Shown: piece after piece, positions 27,117 through 35,418 of the stretch
Layout: each line of letters begins with the position of its first letter
Position numbering within the stretch: the stretch's first letter is position 1
Origin: Motiliproteus sp. SC1-56
GTDB lineage: Bacteria; Pseudomonadota; Gammaproteobacteria; Pseudomonadales; Balneatricaceae
Direction: 5' to 3'
DNA: 64,000 bases
Assembly (NCBI RefSeq): GCF_017309075.1
Contig: NZ_JAEMGS010000004.1
Span: 62,001-126,000, forward strand
Notes under the pieces: generated by a model
Database searches by the model: none
Seen by the model: the letters and a program-made list of their open reading frames with translations, nothing else
What the model was told of the DNA's origin: nothing
Made by a program: the position numbers and the translations under genes

Positions 27117-28253
27117 GTGCTCCCGGCCTTGATGCTGGGTGCGCTGGGTCTCTGGTTGGGCGCGCCCCTGGTCAGCGTGGCCCCCAACCGGATTGTCCCG
27201 GGCGAGGGGGTTTATGCCACTGAGCTGCTGGGGACCGTCCTGGCGCTGAGCGCTCTGCTGCCGCTGGCCTTGGTGGCCGGCGCCGGACGCCTCCCTACCC
27301 TGAGCGGCCTGCGCGGGGCCCTGGCCCTGGTGATCGCCCTGCTGGCGGGATTGCCGTTGCTGCTGGCCTGGGCGGCGCAGCGGCTGGTTACCCCCGAGTT
27401 ACCGGGAGCCCGGCTGGGCATCGGGCCGGCCTGGTGGGGGCTGCTGTTCCTGTTCCTGCTGGCGCTGGTCGAGCTGCGTACCCGCCTGGCGATCGCCCGC
27501 CTGTCACTCTGGGGACTGCTGCTGCCCGTGGTGTTGGTGTGGTGGTTGGCCCTGGACGGCTGGCTGGCGCCCCTGGCCCTGGTGCAGGAGTTCTCCGGCC
27601 GTCGCCAGCAGTTTGCCACGGCCCTGGTGCAACACCTGGCGTTGGTGGGGGCGGCGGTCGGCATCAGCCTGCTGATCGCAGTGCTCCTGGCGCTGGCCAT
27701 GCGCCACAATCCGACCCTGCGCCGCACCGGCTTCGGGGTGCTCAATTTTCTCCAGACCATCCCGAGCCTGGCCCTGTTCGGCCTGTTGCTGGCGCCTCTG
27801 GCCTGGCTCGCCGATCGCTACCCCTGGCTGGCGGAGCTGGGGGTGCAGGGCATTGGCTGGGCGCCGGCCTTGCTGGCGCTGGTGGGCTACAGTCTGCTGC
27901 CCCTGGTGCGCAACTGCTACGTGGCCCTGGAGGCTGTGGCGCCCGGGGTACTGGAGGCCGGGCGGGGGATGGGCATGAGCCGCCGGCAGCTGTTTTGGCA
28001 GGTGCGCCTGCCCCTGGCGTTGCCGGTGATACTCGAAGGGGTTCGGATCACCACGGTGCAGGCGATCGGCTTGACGGCCGTGGCCGCATTGATCGGGGCC
28101 GGGGGGCTGGGGCGGTTTATCTTCCAGGGGCTGGGGCAGGCGGCGATGGACCTGGTGCTGCTGGGGGCGCTGCCGATCCTGGGGCTGGCGCTGCTGGTGG
28201 ACGGCCTGTTGGGGGCTTTGAGCCGGCAGCTGCAGCAGGGAGCGGATGCATGA
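27117..28253 (+). CDS. Osmoprotectant ABC transporter permease (YehY type)
   Basis: A 378-residue permease with an extended N-terminal half of extra helices, as in YehY, and a BPD_transp_1 domain in the second half. The stretch VAPNRIVPGEGVY near the N-terminus matches the YehY family; NFLQTIPSLALFGLLLAPL and the EAA loop EAGRGMGMSRRQLFWQVRLP follow. The start is uncertain: GTG at 27117 is used, but AGGA lies closer to the preceding stop, so a few extra residues are possible. Its stop overlaps the ATPase ATG. Confidence 0.92.
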   Translation: MLPALMLGALGLWLGAPLVSVAPNRIVPGEGVYATELLGTVLALSALLPLALVAGAGRLPTLSGLRGALALVIALLAGLPLLLAWAAQRLVTPELPGARLGIGPAWWGLLFLFLLALVELRTRLAIARLSLWGLLLPVVLVWWLALDGWLAPLALVQEFSGRRQQFATALVQHLALVGAAVGISLLIAVLLALAMRHNPTLRRTGFGVLNFLQTIPSLALFGLLLAPLAWLADRYPWLAELGVQGIGWAPALLALVGYSLLPLVRNCYVALEAVAPGVLEAGRGMGMSRRQLFWQVRLPLALPVILEGVRITTVQAIGLTAVAALIGAGGLGRFIFQGLGQAAMDLVLLGALPILGLALLVDGLLGALSRQLQQGADA

Positions 28254-29185
28254 TCGAACTACGCCGGGTGAGCAAGCGATTTGGCGCTGAAACCGCCGTG
28301 GATGGGATCTCCCTGCGGGTCGAAAAGGGGGAGCTCTGCGTCCTGGTGGGCACCTCCGGGTGCGGCAAATCCACCACCCTGCGCATGATCAACCGCCTGC
28401 TGGAGCACAGCGCCGGTGAGATTCAGATTGACGGCCGGCCGGTGCAGGCGTTCGACGAGGTGCAACTGCGCCGCCGCATCGGTTACGTCATTCAGAGCAC
28501 CGGGCTGTTTCCCCACTGGACGGTGGCCCGCAACATCGGCCTGGTGCCGACGCTGCTCAAGTGGCCCCGGGCGCGAGTCGAGGCCCGGATCAGCGAGCTG
28601 ATGGCGCTGCTGGGGCTGCCCCGCGATACCTTTGGCGACAAGTACCCCGACCAGCTCTCGGGCGGGCAGGCCCAACGGGTGGGGGTGGCGCGGGCCCTGG
28701 CGGCAGATCCAGACATTCTGCTGATGGATGAACCCTTCGGCGCCCTGGACCCGATTACCCGGGAGGAGCTGCAGGAACAGCTGGCCGGCCTGCAGTCGCG
28801 GCTGCACAAGACCATCGTATTCGTCACTCACGATATGGACGAGGCGCTGCGACTGGCTGACCGGCTGGTGGTGATGGACCGCGGGCGCATCGTGCAGCAG
28901 GGTACCCCCCTGCAACTGCTGCGCGACCCGGCCAGCCCCTTCGTGGAGTCGATGCTCGGCGGCGAAGACCGGGGGCTCAAGGCGGCGGCGCTGATACCGG
29001 TGAGCGAACGCATGGTCGCTCCGGGCGCCGAAGCGTTGCCCCGGGTGGCCGTTAACGCCAGCCTGCGCCAGGCCCTGGCGCTGATGCTGAGCGCCCGGGC
29101 CCCGCGCTTGAGCGTGGTCGATGCGGATGGAAGGGTCGTGGGCGAGCTCGGCCTGCCGCAGCTGTTGGGCGCCCGCGCACCGTGA
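28250..29185 (+). CDS. Osmoprotectant ABC transporter ATP-binding protein (YehX type)
   Basis: A 311-residue ABC ATPase. Walker A is GTSGCGKST (about 33-41), the Q-loop is VIQSTGLFPHWTV, the signature LSGGQAQRVGVARAL, Walker B ILLMDEPFGALDP and the switch His VTHDMDEALR. The C-terminal 70 residues resemble a single degenerate CBS repeat (RLSVVDADGRVVGELG), the part used for osmotic or ionic sensing in OpuA-type ATPases. It overlaps its neighbours by 4 bases on each side, so it is translated in step with both permeases. Confidence 0.95.
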   Translation: MIELRRVSKRFGAETAVDGISLRVEKGELCVLVGTSGCGKSTTLRMINRLLEHSAGEIQIDGRPVQAFDEVQLRRRIGYVIQSTGLFPHWTVARNIGLVPTLLKWPRARVEARISELMALLGLPRDTFGDKYPDQLSGGQAQRVGVARALAADPDILLMDEPFGALDPITREELQEQLAGLQSRLHKTIVFVTHDMDEALRLADRLVVMDRGRIVQQGTPLQLLRDPASPFVESMLGGEDRGLKAAALIPVSERMVAPGAEALPRVAVNASLRQALALMLSARAPRLSVVDADGRVVGELGLPQLLGARAP

Positions 29186-29937
29186 GGGGGGCGCAACGGC
29201 TGGCGCGGGGCGGGTGGCCGCTGATCTGGCTGCTGCTCCTGCTCGGCCTGGCCCTGGGTATGGAGTCCCTGGAGCCGTTGTTCCGCTGGCTGGAGCCGGA
29301 CAGCCGCCAGGTGATCTACCAGCGGGCGGACTTTCTGAACCTGCTGGGGCGCCACCTGCTGGTGGTGACCCTGGCCTCGCTCCTGGCCATACTGCTGGGG
29401 GTCAGCGCGGCGGTGGCGGTGACCCGCCCGGGCGGTCGCGACTTTCTGCCGCTGCTGGCGCAAACGGCTTCCATGGGCCAAACGTTCCCGCCGGTGGCGG
29501 TGCTGGCGCTGGCGGTGCCGGTGCTCGGCTTCGGCACCCTGCCTATCATCGTCGCCCTGCTGCTCTACGGCCTGCTGCCGATCGTGCGCAACACCCTGGC
29601 CGGTATTCAGGGGGTAGACCCCGCGGTGGGCGAGGCGGCCCGCGGCATGGGCATGAGCGGCTGGCAGCGGCTGTGGCAGGTGGAGATGCCGCTGGCCGCA
29701 CCGGTGATCCTGGCCGGCATCCGTACCTCCGTCACCGTCAATATTGCCACCGCGGCGCTGGGGGCCACGGTGGGCGCCAGCAACCTGGGGGACCCGATCA
29801 TTTCCGGCATCGTCAACGGCAATACCGCCTACGTTGTCCAGGGGGCCTTGATGATCGGCCTGCTGGCGCTGACCGTGGACAGCGCCTTCGAGCGCTGGCA
29901 GGGGCGGCTTGAGCGTGCAAGGGCCGCTGCCGCCTGA
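29182..29937 (+). CDS. Osmoprotectant ABC transporter permease (YehW type)
   Basis: A 251-residue permease with about six helices and the EAA loop EAARGMGMSGWQRLWQVEMP. TASMGQTFPPVAVLALAVP and GASNLGDPIISGIVNGNT are typical of the OpuCB/YehW branch. It starts with GTG overlapping the ATPase stop. With YehY it would form the heterodimeric channel of the transporter. It is the last gene of the unit; the next gene has its own ribosome site after 117 bases. Confidence 0.93.
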   Translation: MRGAQRLARGGWPLIWLLLLLGLALGMESLEPLFRWLEPDSRQVIYQRADFLNLLGRHLLVVTLASLLAILLGVSAAVAVTRPGGRDFLPLLAQTASMGQTFPPVAVLALAVPVLGFGTLPIIVALLLYGLLPIVRNTLAGIQGVDPAVGEAARGMGMSGWQRLWQVEMPLAAPVILAGIRTSVTVNIATAALGATVGASNLGDPIISGIVNGNTAYVVQGALMIGLLALTVDSAFERWQGRLERARAAAA

Positions 29938-30054
29938 TGACAGGGGCGTCCTCGAGAGAAGACCCTGTGCCCTGGCGTTGTGCTTGCTGGCCAGCCCGGT
30001 TTGACTTTATGGTGTCAGCATCGACGCCGTTGCAATCAGACTCCGGAGAATCCC

Positions 30055-30711
30055 ATGGCCAAGCCCCTTAAGATTGACTTCGCCTCCGACGTGATGTGCC
30101 CCTGGTGCGCGGTCGGCCTGCACAGCCTGCTGCAGGCGCTGGACCGGCTCGGTGACGAGGTCTCCCCCCGGTTTCATTTTCATCCCTTTGAGCTGACCCC
30201 GGACATGCCGCCGGAAGGTGAGCCCGTGGTGCCGTACCTCTGCGCCAAGTACGGCATGAGCGAGGACCAGGTACTGCAGAGCCAGGCCCAGATCACCCAG
30301 CGCGGGGCGCAACTTGGCTTTACGTTCGATTTTCGCCCCGACAGCCGCAAGTGGAACACCTTCGACACCCACCGCCTGCTCTATTGGGCCGGGGAGCAGG
30401 GAGCCGGAGCGCAATTGGCGCTGAAGCTCAAACTGCTCGAAGCCTATTTCACCCACAACCGGAATCCCTCCGAGCGCGGCCTGCTGTGCGAACTGGCGAG
30501 CGAGGCGGGGCTGGATGCGACGGAGGCCGGCGAGGTGTACGACAGCGGGCGCTACGGCGAAGAAGTCCGAGCCGAAGAGCAGCTCTGGCAGCGGCGTGGT
30601 GTCAATTCCGTGCCGACTGTCGTGTTTGACCAGCGCTATGCCCTGACCGGGGGACAGCCGGTGGAAGCCTTCGTTGAGGCGATCCGCGAGGTGTTGAGTC
30701 ACCGCGGCTGA
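30055..30711 (+). CDS. DsbA family oxidoreductase, FrnE-like
   Basis: A 218-residue thioredoxin-fold protein with an inserted helical domain. The active site is CPWC in FASDVMCPWCAVGLHSL at about residues 15-18, and the cis-Pro motif is GVNSVPTVVF near 183. There is no signal peptide, so it works in the cytoplasm, unlike DsbA; FrnE of Deinococcus is a disulfide isomerase of this kind. ATG at 30055 follows CCGGAGAA. It is a single-gene unit. Confidence 0.88.
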   Translation: MAKPLKIDFASDVMCPWCAVGLHSLLQALDRLGDEVSPRFHFHPFELTPDMPPEGEPVVPYLCAKYGMSEDQVLQSQAQITQRGAQLGFTFDFRPDSRKWNTFDTHRLLYWAGEQGAGAQLALKLKLLEAYFTHNRNPSERGLLCELASEAGLDATEAGEVYDSGRYGEEVRAEEQLWQRRGVNSVPTVVFDQRYALTGGQPVEAFVEAIREVLSHRG

Positions 30712-31074
30712 GGCTCAAGCCTCAATCCCGCAGGGAGCTGAGGGGCGAGGACGGGCCACGCTCAAGAGAGACTCTTCCGCTCAAAAAACGAGCGCCGGGC
30801 TCAACCGCTTTGCGCGCGCTGGCGAAAGGCGGTTTTCCCACGAGCGGCAACAGGTTTATCCACAGGCTTGGTGGATAAACCATGCTAGGCAGCGATCCCT
30901 GCGCTGTCATGCACCACTTCAAAATGGCGTTCTCTAATATAAAGTCGCTCACCGGACCGGCGATGGCTGACAAATAGAGAGAGACTCCGCTTATCGTCTA
31001 GATTTAACCCAGAGCGAATGCTCCTGAAGGCAATCCTATCCTGAATATCCCTACCCGTTAGAGGAGAAATGATT
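30712..31074. other. 363-base intergenic region with a hairpin carrying a DnaA-box match
   Basis: No gene is supported. At 30853-30881 a perfect 11-base-pair inverted repeat (GGTTTATCCAC, loop AGGCTTG, complement) contains TTATCCACA at 30856-30864, an exact match to the DnaA-box consensus, with an 8 of 9 match on the opposite arm. It may act as terminator of the FrnE-like gene, as a DnaA site, or both. A good GAGGAG ribosome site for the cytochrome lies at 31061-31066. Confidence 0.55.
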
Positions 31075-31365
31075 ATGAAACCATTGAGCATAGCCTTGGG
31101 GCTCTGCCTGTCTGGAGCAGTGATGGCAGGCGATGGTGAAGTCGTCTACAACCAGTATTGCGTCGCCTGTCACGGTACCGGCGTTGGTCCGATGGCGCAT
31201 GACCAAGCCGCTTGGCAACCAAGGTTAGACGCCAAGGGTGGAGTTGAGGGTCTGTTGGAAAGCGCGAAAGCCGGGGTCAACGCGATGCCCCCGAAAGGCG
31301 GCTGCGTGGATTGCTCCGACGAGCAACTGCGAGATGCGATCGTCTTTATGACCACCTCCAAGTGA
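31075..31365 (+). CDS. Small periplasmic c-type cytochrome, cytochrome c5-like
   Basis: A 96-residue protein with a signal peptide (about 1-15, cut after VMA) and one heme site CVACH at about residues 29-33. The distal Met is in NAMPPKGGCVDCSDEQL, where the two extra cysteines spaced CxxC are a hallmark of the cytochrome c5 family. ATG at 31075 is 8 bases past GAGGAG; an ATG at 31069 is too close. It is followed by two gene stumps linked to respiration, so it may be a survivor of a larger electron-transfer cluster. Confidence 0.9.
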   Translation: MKPLSIALGLCLSGAVMAGDGEVVYNQYCVACHGTGVGPMAHDQAAWQPRLDAKGGVEGLLESAKAGVNAMPPKGGCVDCSDEQLRDAIVFMTTSK

Positions 31366-31467
31366 TCCCTCCGGTGAGGCACGTCATCCCCTGAGGCCCT
31401 GGTGTGCCCTTCAGAATGCTCGTGAGCGGGGGCTTGCGAGTTTTCGTGTGACCGGGTCAGAGGGATC

Positions 31468-31600
31468 TCAGAACCCCATCGCGGAGATCAGCGCCAAGTC
31501 AATCTGGTCAAATCGGTAAACCTGACCACCGTAGGTTGCGGCGAAGGCTTCTGCGGTTTTCTGCTCGGCAAAGCTGGCCAGGGTCGGCGCGGATGGCGCC
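31468..31600 (-). pseudogene. NosL-like copper chaperone, C-terminal stump
   Basis: The minus strand encodes about 40 residues ending AEAFAATYGGQVYRFDQIDL and a short tail before the TGA at 31468-31470. The pattern of a Phe-rich start, AEAFA, GG and RFDQI matches the C-terminal end of NosL family proteins, which deliver copper in nitrous-oxide-reductase loci. No start, signal peptide or Met-rich metal site is present. It overlaps head-on with the start of the next stump, which marks a deletion junction. Confidence 0.5.
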
Positions 31601-32266
31601 CGGCGTTACACCATGGCCGACCGGGAGCGCCTCAAAGCCCAGTTCAACGGTCAGTACGTACTGGGCAGCAGCGGCTATATCGGCCTGATGCTGCAACAGG
31701 CGCAGGACGATTACGACGACACCGAGTACGGTCTCAAGGACGTCGATCGCTCCCTGTACACCTTGAGTTTCGGCGCCACCCCGCTCCGCACCCTGACCTA
31801 CAGCCTGCATGCCGGTATTCAGCAGTATGAGTACGACCAGGTTTCCACTAGCAGAGGCGACGAGTGGACCCTGCTGACCGACAACCAGAGCCTGGTTGCC
31901 GGCATGGACATCGGTTGGGAAGCGCTGGAGAACCAGCTGCAGCTGAACCTGGCGTATCGCTATACCCAGTCCACGGGCGAGCTGAGCCAGACCAACACCG
32001 CTGCGACCGCCGCGGACCCGGTGATTCCGCTGCCGGACCTGGATACCCGCATCCATACCGTGGAACTGGAAGCCGAATACTTCCTGGACCTGCAGACGAC
32101 CTTGATCGCCCGCGCGGTGTATGAGGACTACGAAGCGGATAACTGGTCCTTCGACGGTATCGGTCCGATCGCCAACGACGGCCGGCGTGACTACCTGACC
32201 GGGGGCATGAGTACCCCCAACCACCACGCCGCCCTGATCGAGCTGGGTGTTCGTTACCAGTGCTGA
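31601..32266 (+). pseudogene. MtrB/PioB family decaheme-associated outer-membrane beta-barrel, C-terminal stump
   Basis: About 220 residues of alternating beta strands, ending in an aromatic-strand-like ELGVRYQC. The pattern (a LMLQQAQDDYDDTEYGL segment, then PLPDLDTRIHTVELEAEYF, then YEADNWSFDGIG) matches the last third of MtrB/PioB porins, which hold multiheme cytochromes in the outer membrane for extracellular electron transfer. The family is normally 600-700 residues with a signal peptide; both are missing. The frame is open back to 31535, but those bases belong to the opposing NosL stump. An intact terminator follows, so the 3' end is original. Confidence 0.72.
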
Positions 32267-32287
32267 TCGCGGCTCAGCGGTTACCTT

Positions 32288-32313
32288 AAAAAGGGCCCTT
32301 CGGGGCCCTTTTT
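32288..32313 (+). terminator. Strong terminator after the MtrB/PioB stump
   Basis: AAAAAGGGCCC, tetraloop TTCG, GGGCCC and TTTTT: a near-ideal Rho-independent terminator 21 bases after the stop. It overlaps the 5' flank of the next frame by a few bases only. Confidence 0.95.
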
Positions 32314-32431
32314 GTTTGCACTCTTTTCATTCAGCCGCCGTAAGCCGTTACCTCAATTGTCACCGAACAGCGCCATCTGTATATTAACTCCGCGCATTTA
32401 TGCGTCTCAGTTTCCTCAGCAGTATGTTGTG

Positions 32432-32881
32432 ATGGTAGAACGATCAATGAGCCGGCATGTAACAACCCAGGTGAACTTATCGGCAGACGGTCGTTACATA
32501 AAAGTGACTCAAAGCGGGTTGTTGCGTCCTGCCGACATAAAAAAGGCGCGCGCTACTTCGTTACCGCTCTACGATAAGTGCGATGCCGTCTTGGTGGACT
32601 ACCGGGCAGTGGATCTAAGTGGATTGAGCTTTATTGATCTGGATAATTTAGCTGCTGAACTGAAGCAGGATGTGCCAAAGTGCCGGCGTATGGCTCTGGT
32701 CGGAAAAGAAGGGATTTCCGAGAAATACTATGCCCACCTGGTCAATGTCTGTTGCTTGAAAGGCGTTGATACCCGGCTCTTCCGGGAGCTGGCCCCGGCT
32801 GAGAACTGGCTGCGTGAAGAACACTCCCAGCAGCGGAATTTAACGGCCTGCTTGGGGCCGGTCGCAGCCATCCCCGCCTGA
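32432..32881 (+). CDS. STAS/SpoIIAA-like domain protein of unknown role
   Basis: A cytoplasmic protein of about 149 residues from ATG 32432 (a second ATG at 32447 is also possible). The centre reads DAVLVDYRAVDLSGLSFID, a strand-loop-helix pattern like the STAS/SEC14-type fold, followed by VPKCRRMALVGKEG. No catalytic motif is seen. The frame extends upstream to 32312 through the preceding terminator, which argues against the longer start. It is followed by 348 bases without a gene. Confidence 0.6.
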   Translation: MVERSMSRHVTTQVNLSADGRYIKVTQSGLLRPADIKKARATSLPLYDKCDAVLVDYRAVDLSGLSFIDLDNLAAELKQDVPKCRRMALVGKEGISEKYYAHLVNVCCLKGVDTRLFRELAPAENWLREEHSQQRNLTACLGPVAAIPA

Positions 32882-33229
32882 AACTCTGAGCGTTCTGTTT
32901 GTTTATATAGTTGATTCGTTGCCTGATCTGGCCGATTAATCGTTCTGACGAAGGCTTTCCAGACCCTGATCAGGGCGCCTCCTTCTTCGTCTGTCACCAC
33001 TCTTCCTTTTATCCATCGTCAGAGGCCAGACCGCTCGGCCAATTCCGTAAACCGGGCGCCTGTGGTGCTCTGTTGCAGGGGGATCAGTGGTGTAGGCTTC
33101 GTGGGTTCAGCCAGCGATTAGGACGATGCGGGCGGCGTCTGACGTTCGGTTGCCCGGCGCCGGGCTGTGCGCCAGGCAACCTGGGAAACCGGGAGAGGGG
33201 CAAGGGCGATAGCCCCTCTCCCTGCCTGA
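32882..33229. other. 348-base intergenic region
   Basis: No gene is seen. It contains a 14-base perfect palindrome GCCCGGCGCCGGGC (33152-33165) nested in a wider GGTTGCC...GGCAACC stem (33148-33181), and the terminator of the opposing ridA operon. Confidence 0.5.
33191..33222 (-). terminator. Hairpin terminator of the TRAP-dehydrogenase-RidA operon
   Basis: A perfect 11-base-pair stem (GGGAGAGGGGC and its complement, 10-base loop) begins 8 bases past the ridA-type stop on the minus strand. The bases that follow (GGTTTCCC) hold only a short T-run. Confidence 0.65.
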
Positions 33230-33577
33230 TTAAAGGGCGGCGATAACGGAGACTTCCACTTTCAGCTCCGGGCTGGCCATGGCTGCCTCGACGCAGGCGC
33301 GGGCCGGGGCGTGACCCTCGGGAACCCAGGCGTCCCACACCGCGTTCATGGCGGCGAAGTCGTCCATGGTCTTCAGGTAGACGGTAGCGCTCAGCATTTT
33401 TTCGCGGCTGCTACCGACCGACTCCAGCAACTGGTCCACCTTGGTCAGCATGGTCAGGGTCTGTTCGGTGATATCGGCGCTGCGGTCTTCGGCGACCTGC
33501 CCGCACAGGTAAACGGTGTCGTTGTGAATCACGATTTTGCTCATGCGTTGAGCGGTTTGGTGGCGTTGAATGGACAT
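33230..33577 (-). CDS. RidA family reactive-imine deaminase
   Basis: A 115-residue RidA/YjgF/UK114 protein. These trimers hydrolyse reactive enamines and imines to ketones and ammonia. The conserved Arg is Arg93 in [19 protein letters not shown] carries the family's first strand, and the C-terminus ends in VEVSVIAAL. It starts after a GAGAGAG ribosome site. Placed last in an operon with an amine/imino-acid dehydrogenase, it probably clears the imine that enzyme releases. Confidence 0.9.
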   Translation of the reverse strand: MSIQRHQTAQRMSKIVIHNDTVYLCGQVAEDRSADITEQTLTMLTKVDQLLESVGSSREKMLSATVYLKTMDDFAAMNAVWDAWVPEGHAPARACVEAAMASPELKVEVSVIAAL

Positions 33578-33616
33578 GGCTCTCTCGTCTGTTGGTACAG
33601 GTTTTAAAAAAGAAGC

Positions 33617-35101
33617 TTAGTGCTTGGCGTCGGCCGCCGGAGCAGGCTTGGCATCGTGGGCGCCAAGTTCCTTGGCCGGGGTGGCCATGGCTGCCAGCTC
33701 GCCCAGGGTGATCGGCTTGATCGGTGAGCGCACCCGATAGTAGCCCACGTCGGCCACCGGCACCTCACGGGCCTCGGCGATCAGCTGCGAAACGGTCAAG
33801 CCGCAGAGGCGGCCCTGGCAGGGCCCCATGCCGGCGCGGCTGAACGCCTTGGCCTGGTTGGGGCCGGCGCAGCCGCCCCGGGCGATGCGGCGGATCTCGC
33901 CGGCAGTCACCTCTTCGCAACGGCACACCAGGGTGTCGTCGGCGGGGCGCAAAAATTCCTGTGCCGGGCGGTAGAGCCGGTCCAGGAACGGACGAATCGC
34001 CAGCTCCCGGTGGATCTCCCGTTGGATCGGCGCGGCCTCGGCGTCGCGCTCCTGGTCGCTGATCCGTTGTAGCCGGGCGGCGATGGCGAGGGCGGCCAGC
34101 CGTCCCTGCTTCTCGGCCACCAGGGCGCCGCCGATGCCGCTGCCGTCGCCGGCGATGAAGAGGTTGTCGATGCTGCTGGCGCCCCAGCTATCCAGGGTCG
34201 GGCGCCAGCACTCCTGTAAGGCGTCCCAGTGGTGTTCGGCTCCCACGGCTCGGCTCAGCTGGACGTTGGGCACTACCCCCTGGTGAACCAGCAGGGTGCG
34301 GCAGGCGATGCGCTGCTCGCGACCGCGGCGACGGTAGCTGATGCGATCCAGCTTGCCCTCGCTGTCGGCCAGGGCGCGCAGCTCGGATACCCCGCCGAGG
34401 TGCTTGACGCCGCCGCGCTTGAGCTCGGCCAGCAGCCCCATGCCTTTGGCGAGCGCGCGCCAGCCCCTGAGGGCGCCGCCCAGCTCACGCAGGGCGTCTC
34501 GGTAGTGGGCGGTGGGGGTGGTTTCCAGTACGGCCTCGACCTGAATGCCGGTGCGCAGCAGCTGGCAGGCGAGCAACAGCAGCAGCGGACCGCTGCCGGC
34601 CAGTACCAGGGGCGCGGACGGTGCCAGGCCGCTGGTCTTGAGCATGATCTGGGCGGCGCCGCAGGTCATCACCCCGGGAAGAGTCCAGCCTGGAAACGGC
34701 ACCGGGCGCTCCTGTGCGCCGGTGGCCAGCAGCAGGGCCTTGAAGCCCAGTCGCCGGCTGCGGCCGTCGCGGCTCAGGCAGAGGTGACGCGGGCCTGCTT
34801 CCCAGACGCTGGCCCTGTCGATGCGATCGACCGTCGCGGCGCAAAAACGCTGCACCAGGGACTCGCCGTAATAGTAATCGGGGCCCAGCACGTTGCGGTC
34901 CTGCAGGACGGGGTCGCCGACCTGACGGTAGATCTGCCCGCCGGGCAGCGGCTGGTCGTCGATGACCGCAACGCTCAGGCCGCGCTCGGCGGCATCGATC
35001 GCGGCCGCCATGCCCGCCGGACCGCTGCCTACGACGGCCAGGTCATAGTCGGCGACAGCGGTGTCGTCGACGGCGCTCAAGGCGCTTGCAGATGGGTTCA
35101 T
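33617..35101 (-). CDS. FAD/NAD(P)-binding dehydrogenase subunit with C-terminal BFD-like [2Fe-2S] domain (HcnB/OoxA/LhpF-like)
   Basis: A 494-residue flavoprotein: the FAD site is AVVGSGPAGMAAAIDAAERG, a second nucleotide-binding motif is LVLAGSGPLLLLLACQLL, and DNLFIAGDGSGIGGA closes the FAD domain. The last 120 residues carry cysteines in LVCRCEEVTAGEI and AGMGPCQGRLCG, the BFD-like cluster of hydrogen cyanide synthase HcnB and of opine or D-hydroxyproline dehydrogenases. ATG at 35101 overlaps the stop of the small [2Fe-2S] subunit. The exact substrate cannot be read from sequence; the transporter in the same operon should bring it in. Confidence 0.87.
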   Translation of the reverse strand: MNPSASALSAVDDTAVADYDLAVVGSGPAGMAAAIDAAERGLSVAVIDDQPLPGGQIYRQVGDPVLQDRNVLGPDYYYGESLVQRFCAATVDRIDRASVWEAGPRHLCLSRDGRSRRLGFKALLLATGAQERPVPFPGWTLPGVMTCGAAQIMLKTSGLAPSAPLVLAGSGPLLLLLACQLLRTGIQVEAVLETTPTAHYRDALRELGGALRGWRALAKGMGLLAELKRGGVKHLGGVSELRALADSEGKLDRISYRRRGREQRIACRTLLVHQGVVPNVQLSRAVGAEHHWDALQECWRPTLDSWGASSIDNLFIAGDGSGIGGALVAEKQGRLAALAIAARLQRISDQERDAEAAPIQREIHRELAIRPFLDRLYRPAQEFLRPADDTLVCRCEEVTAGEIRRIARGGCAGPNQAKAFSRAGMGPCQGRLCGLTVSQLIAEAREVPVADVGYYRVRSPIKPITLGELAAMATPAKELGAHDAKPAPAADAKH

Positions 35102-35418
35102 GCTGTCTCCTCCTGCGAGGCGCGGGCACCGTGCTGAAAACGGACCTGCATGCCCTCGGCCACCGGGGTCATGCAGCCTTGGGTGTTGGGGCGTCCGTCG
35201 ATCTCCATCAGGCATTCGAAGCAGATGCCCATCATGCAGTAGGGGGCTCGCGGCGCCCCCGAAACAGGGGTGGTGCGGGTCGGCCCGAGGCCGGCGGCGA
35301 GCACGGCCGCGGCGACGCTCTCGCCGCGACGGGCGTTGACCGCTTGACCTTCCACCCACAACTGCACCGTCTCCGACGGGGTGGCGGGGAGCCGCTTAAA
35401 GGCTGAATCGCTGGGCAT
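35098..35418 (-). CDS. Small (2Fe-2S) ferredoxin-like subunit of the dehydrogenase (HcnA-like)
   Basis: A 106-residue plant-type ferredoxin-fold subunit. The four cluster cysteines are in PYCMMGICFECLMEIDGR (CxxxxCxxC) and NTQGCMTPV. Such subunits pass electrons between the two flavoproteins of HcnABC-type enzymes. It overlaps the upstream FAD gene by 23 bases and the downstream one by 4, so the three are made together. Confidence 0.9.
   Translation of the reverse strand: MPSDSAFKRLPATPSETVQLWVEGQAVNARRGESVAAAVLAAGLGPTRTTPVSGAPRAPYCMMGICFECLMEIDGRPNTQGCMTPVAEGMQVRFQHGARASQEETA

Noticed and set aside
27434-28249. A 272-residue N-terminal extension of the YehX-like ATPase
   Set aside because: It is a shadow of the YehY-like permease; the ATPase family begins at MIELRRVSKRFG, with ATG at 28250.
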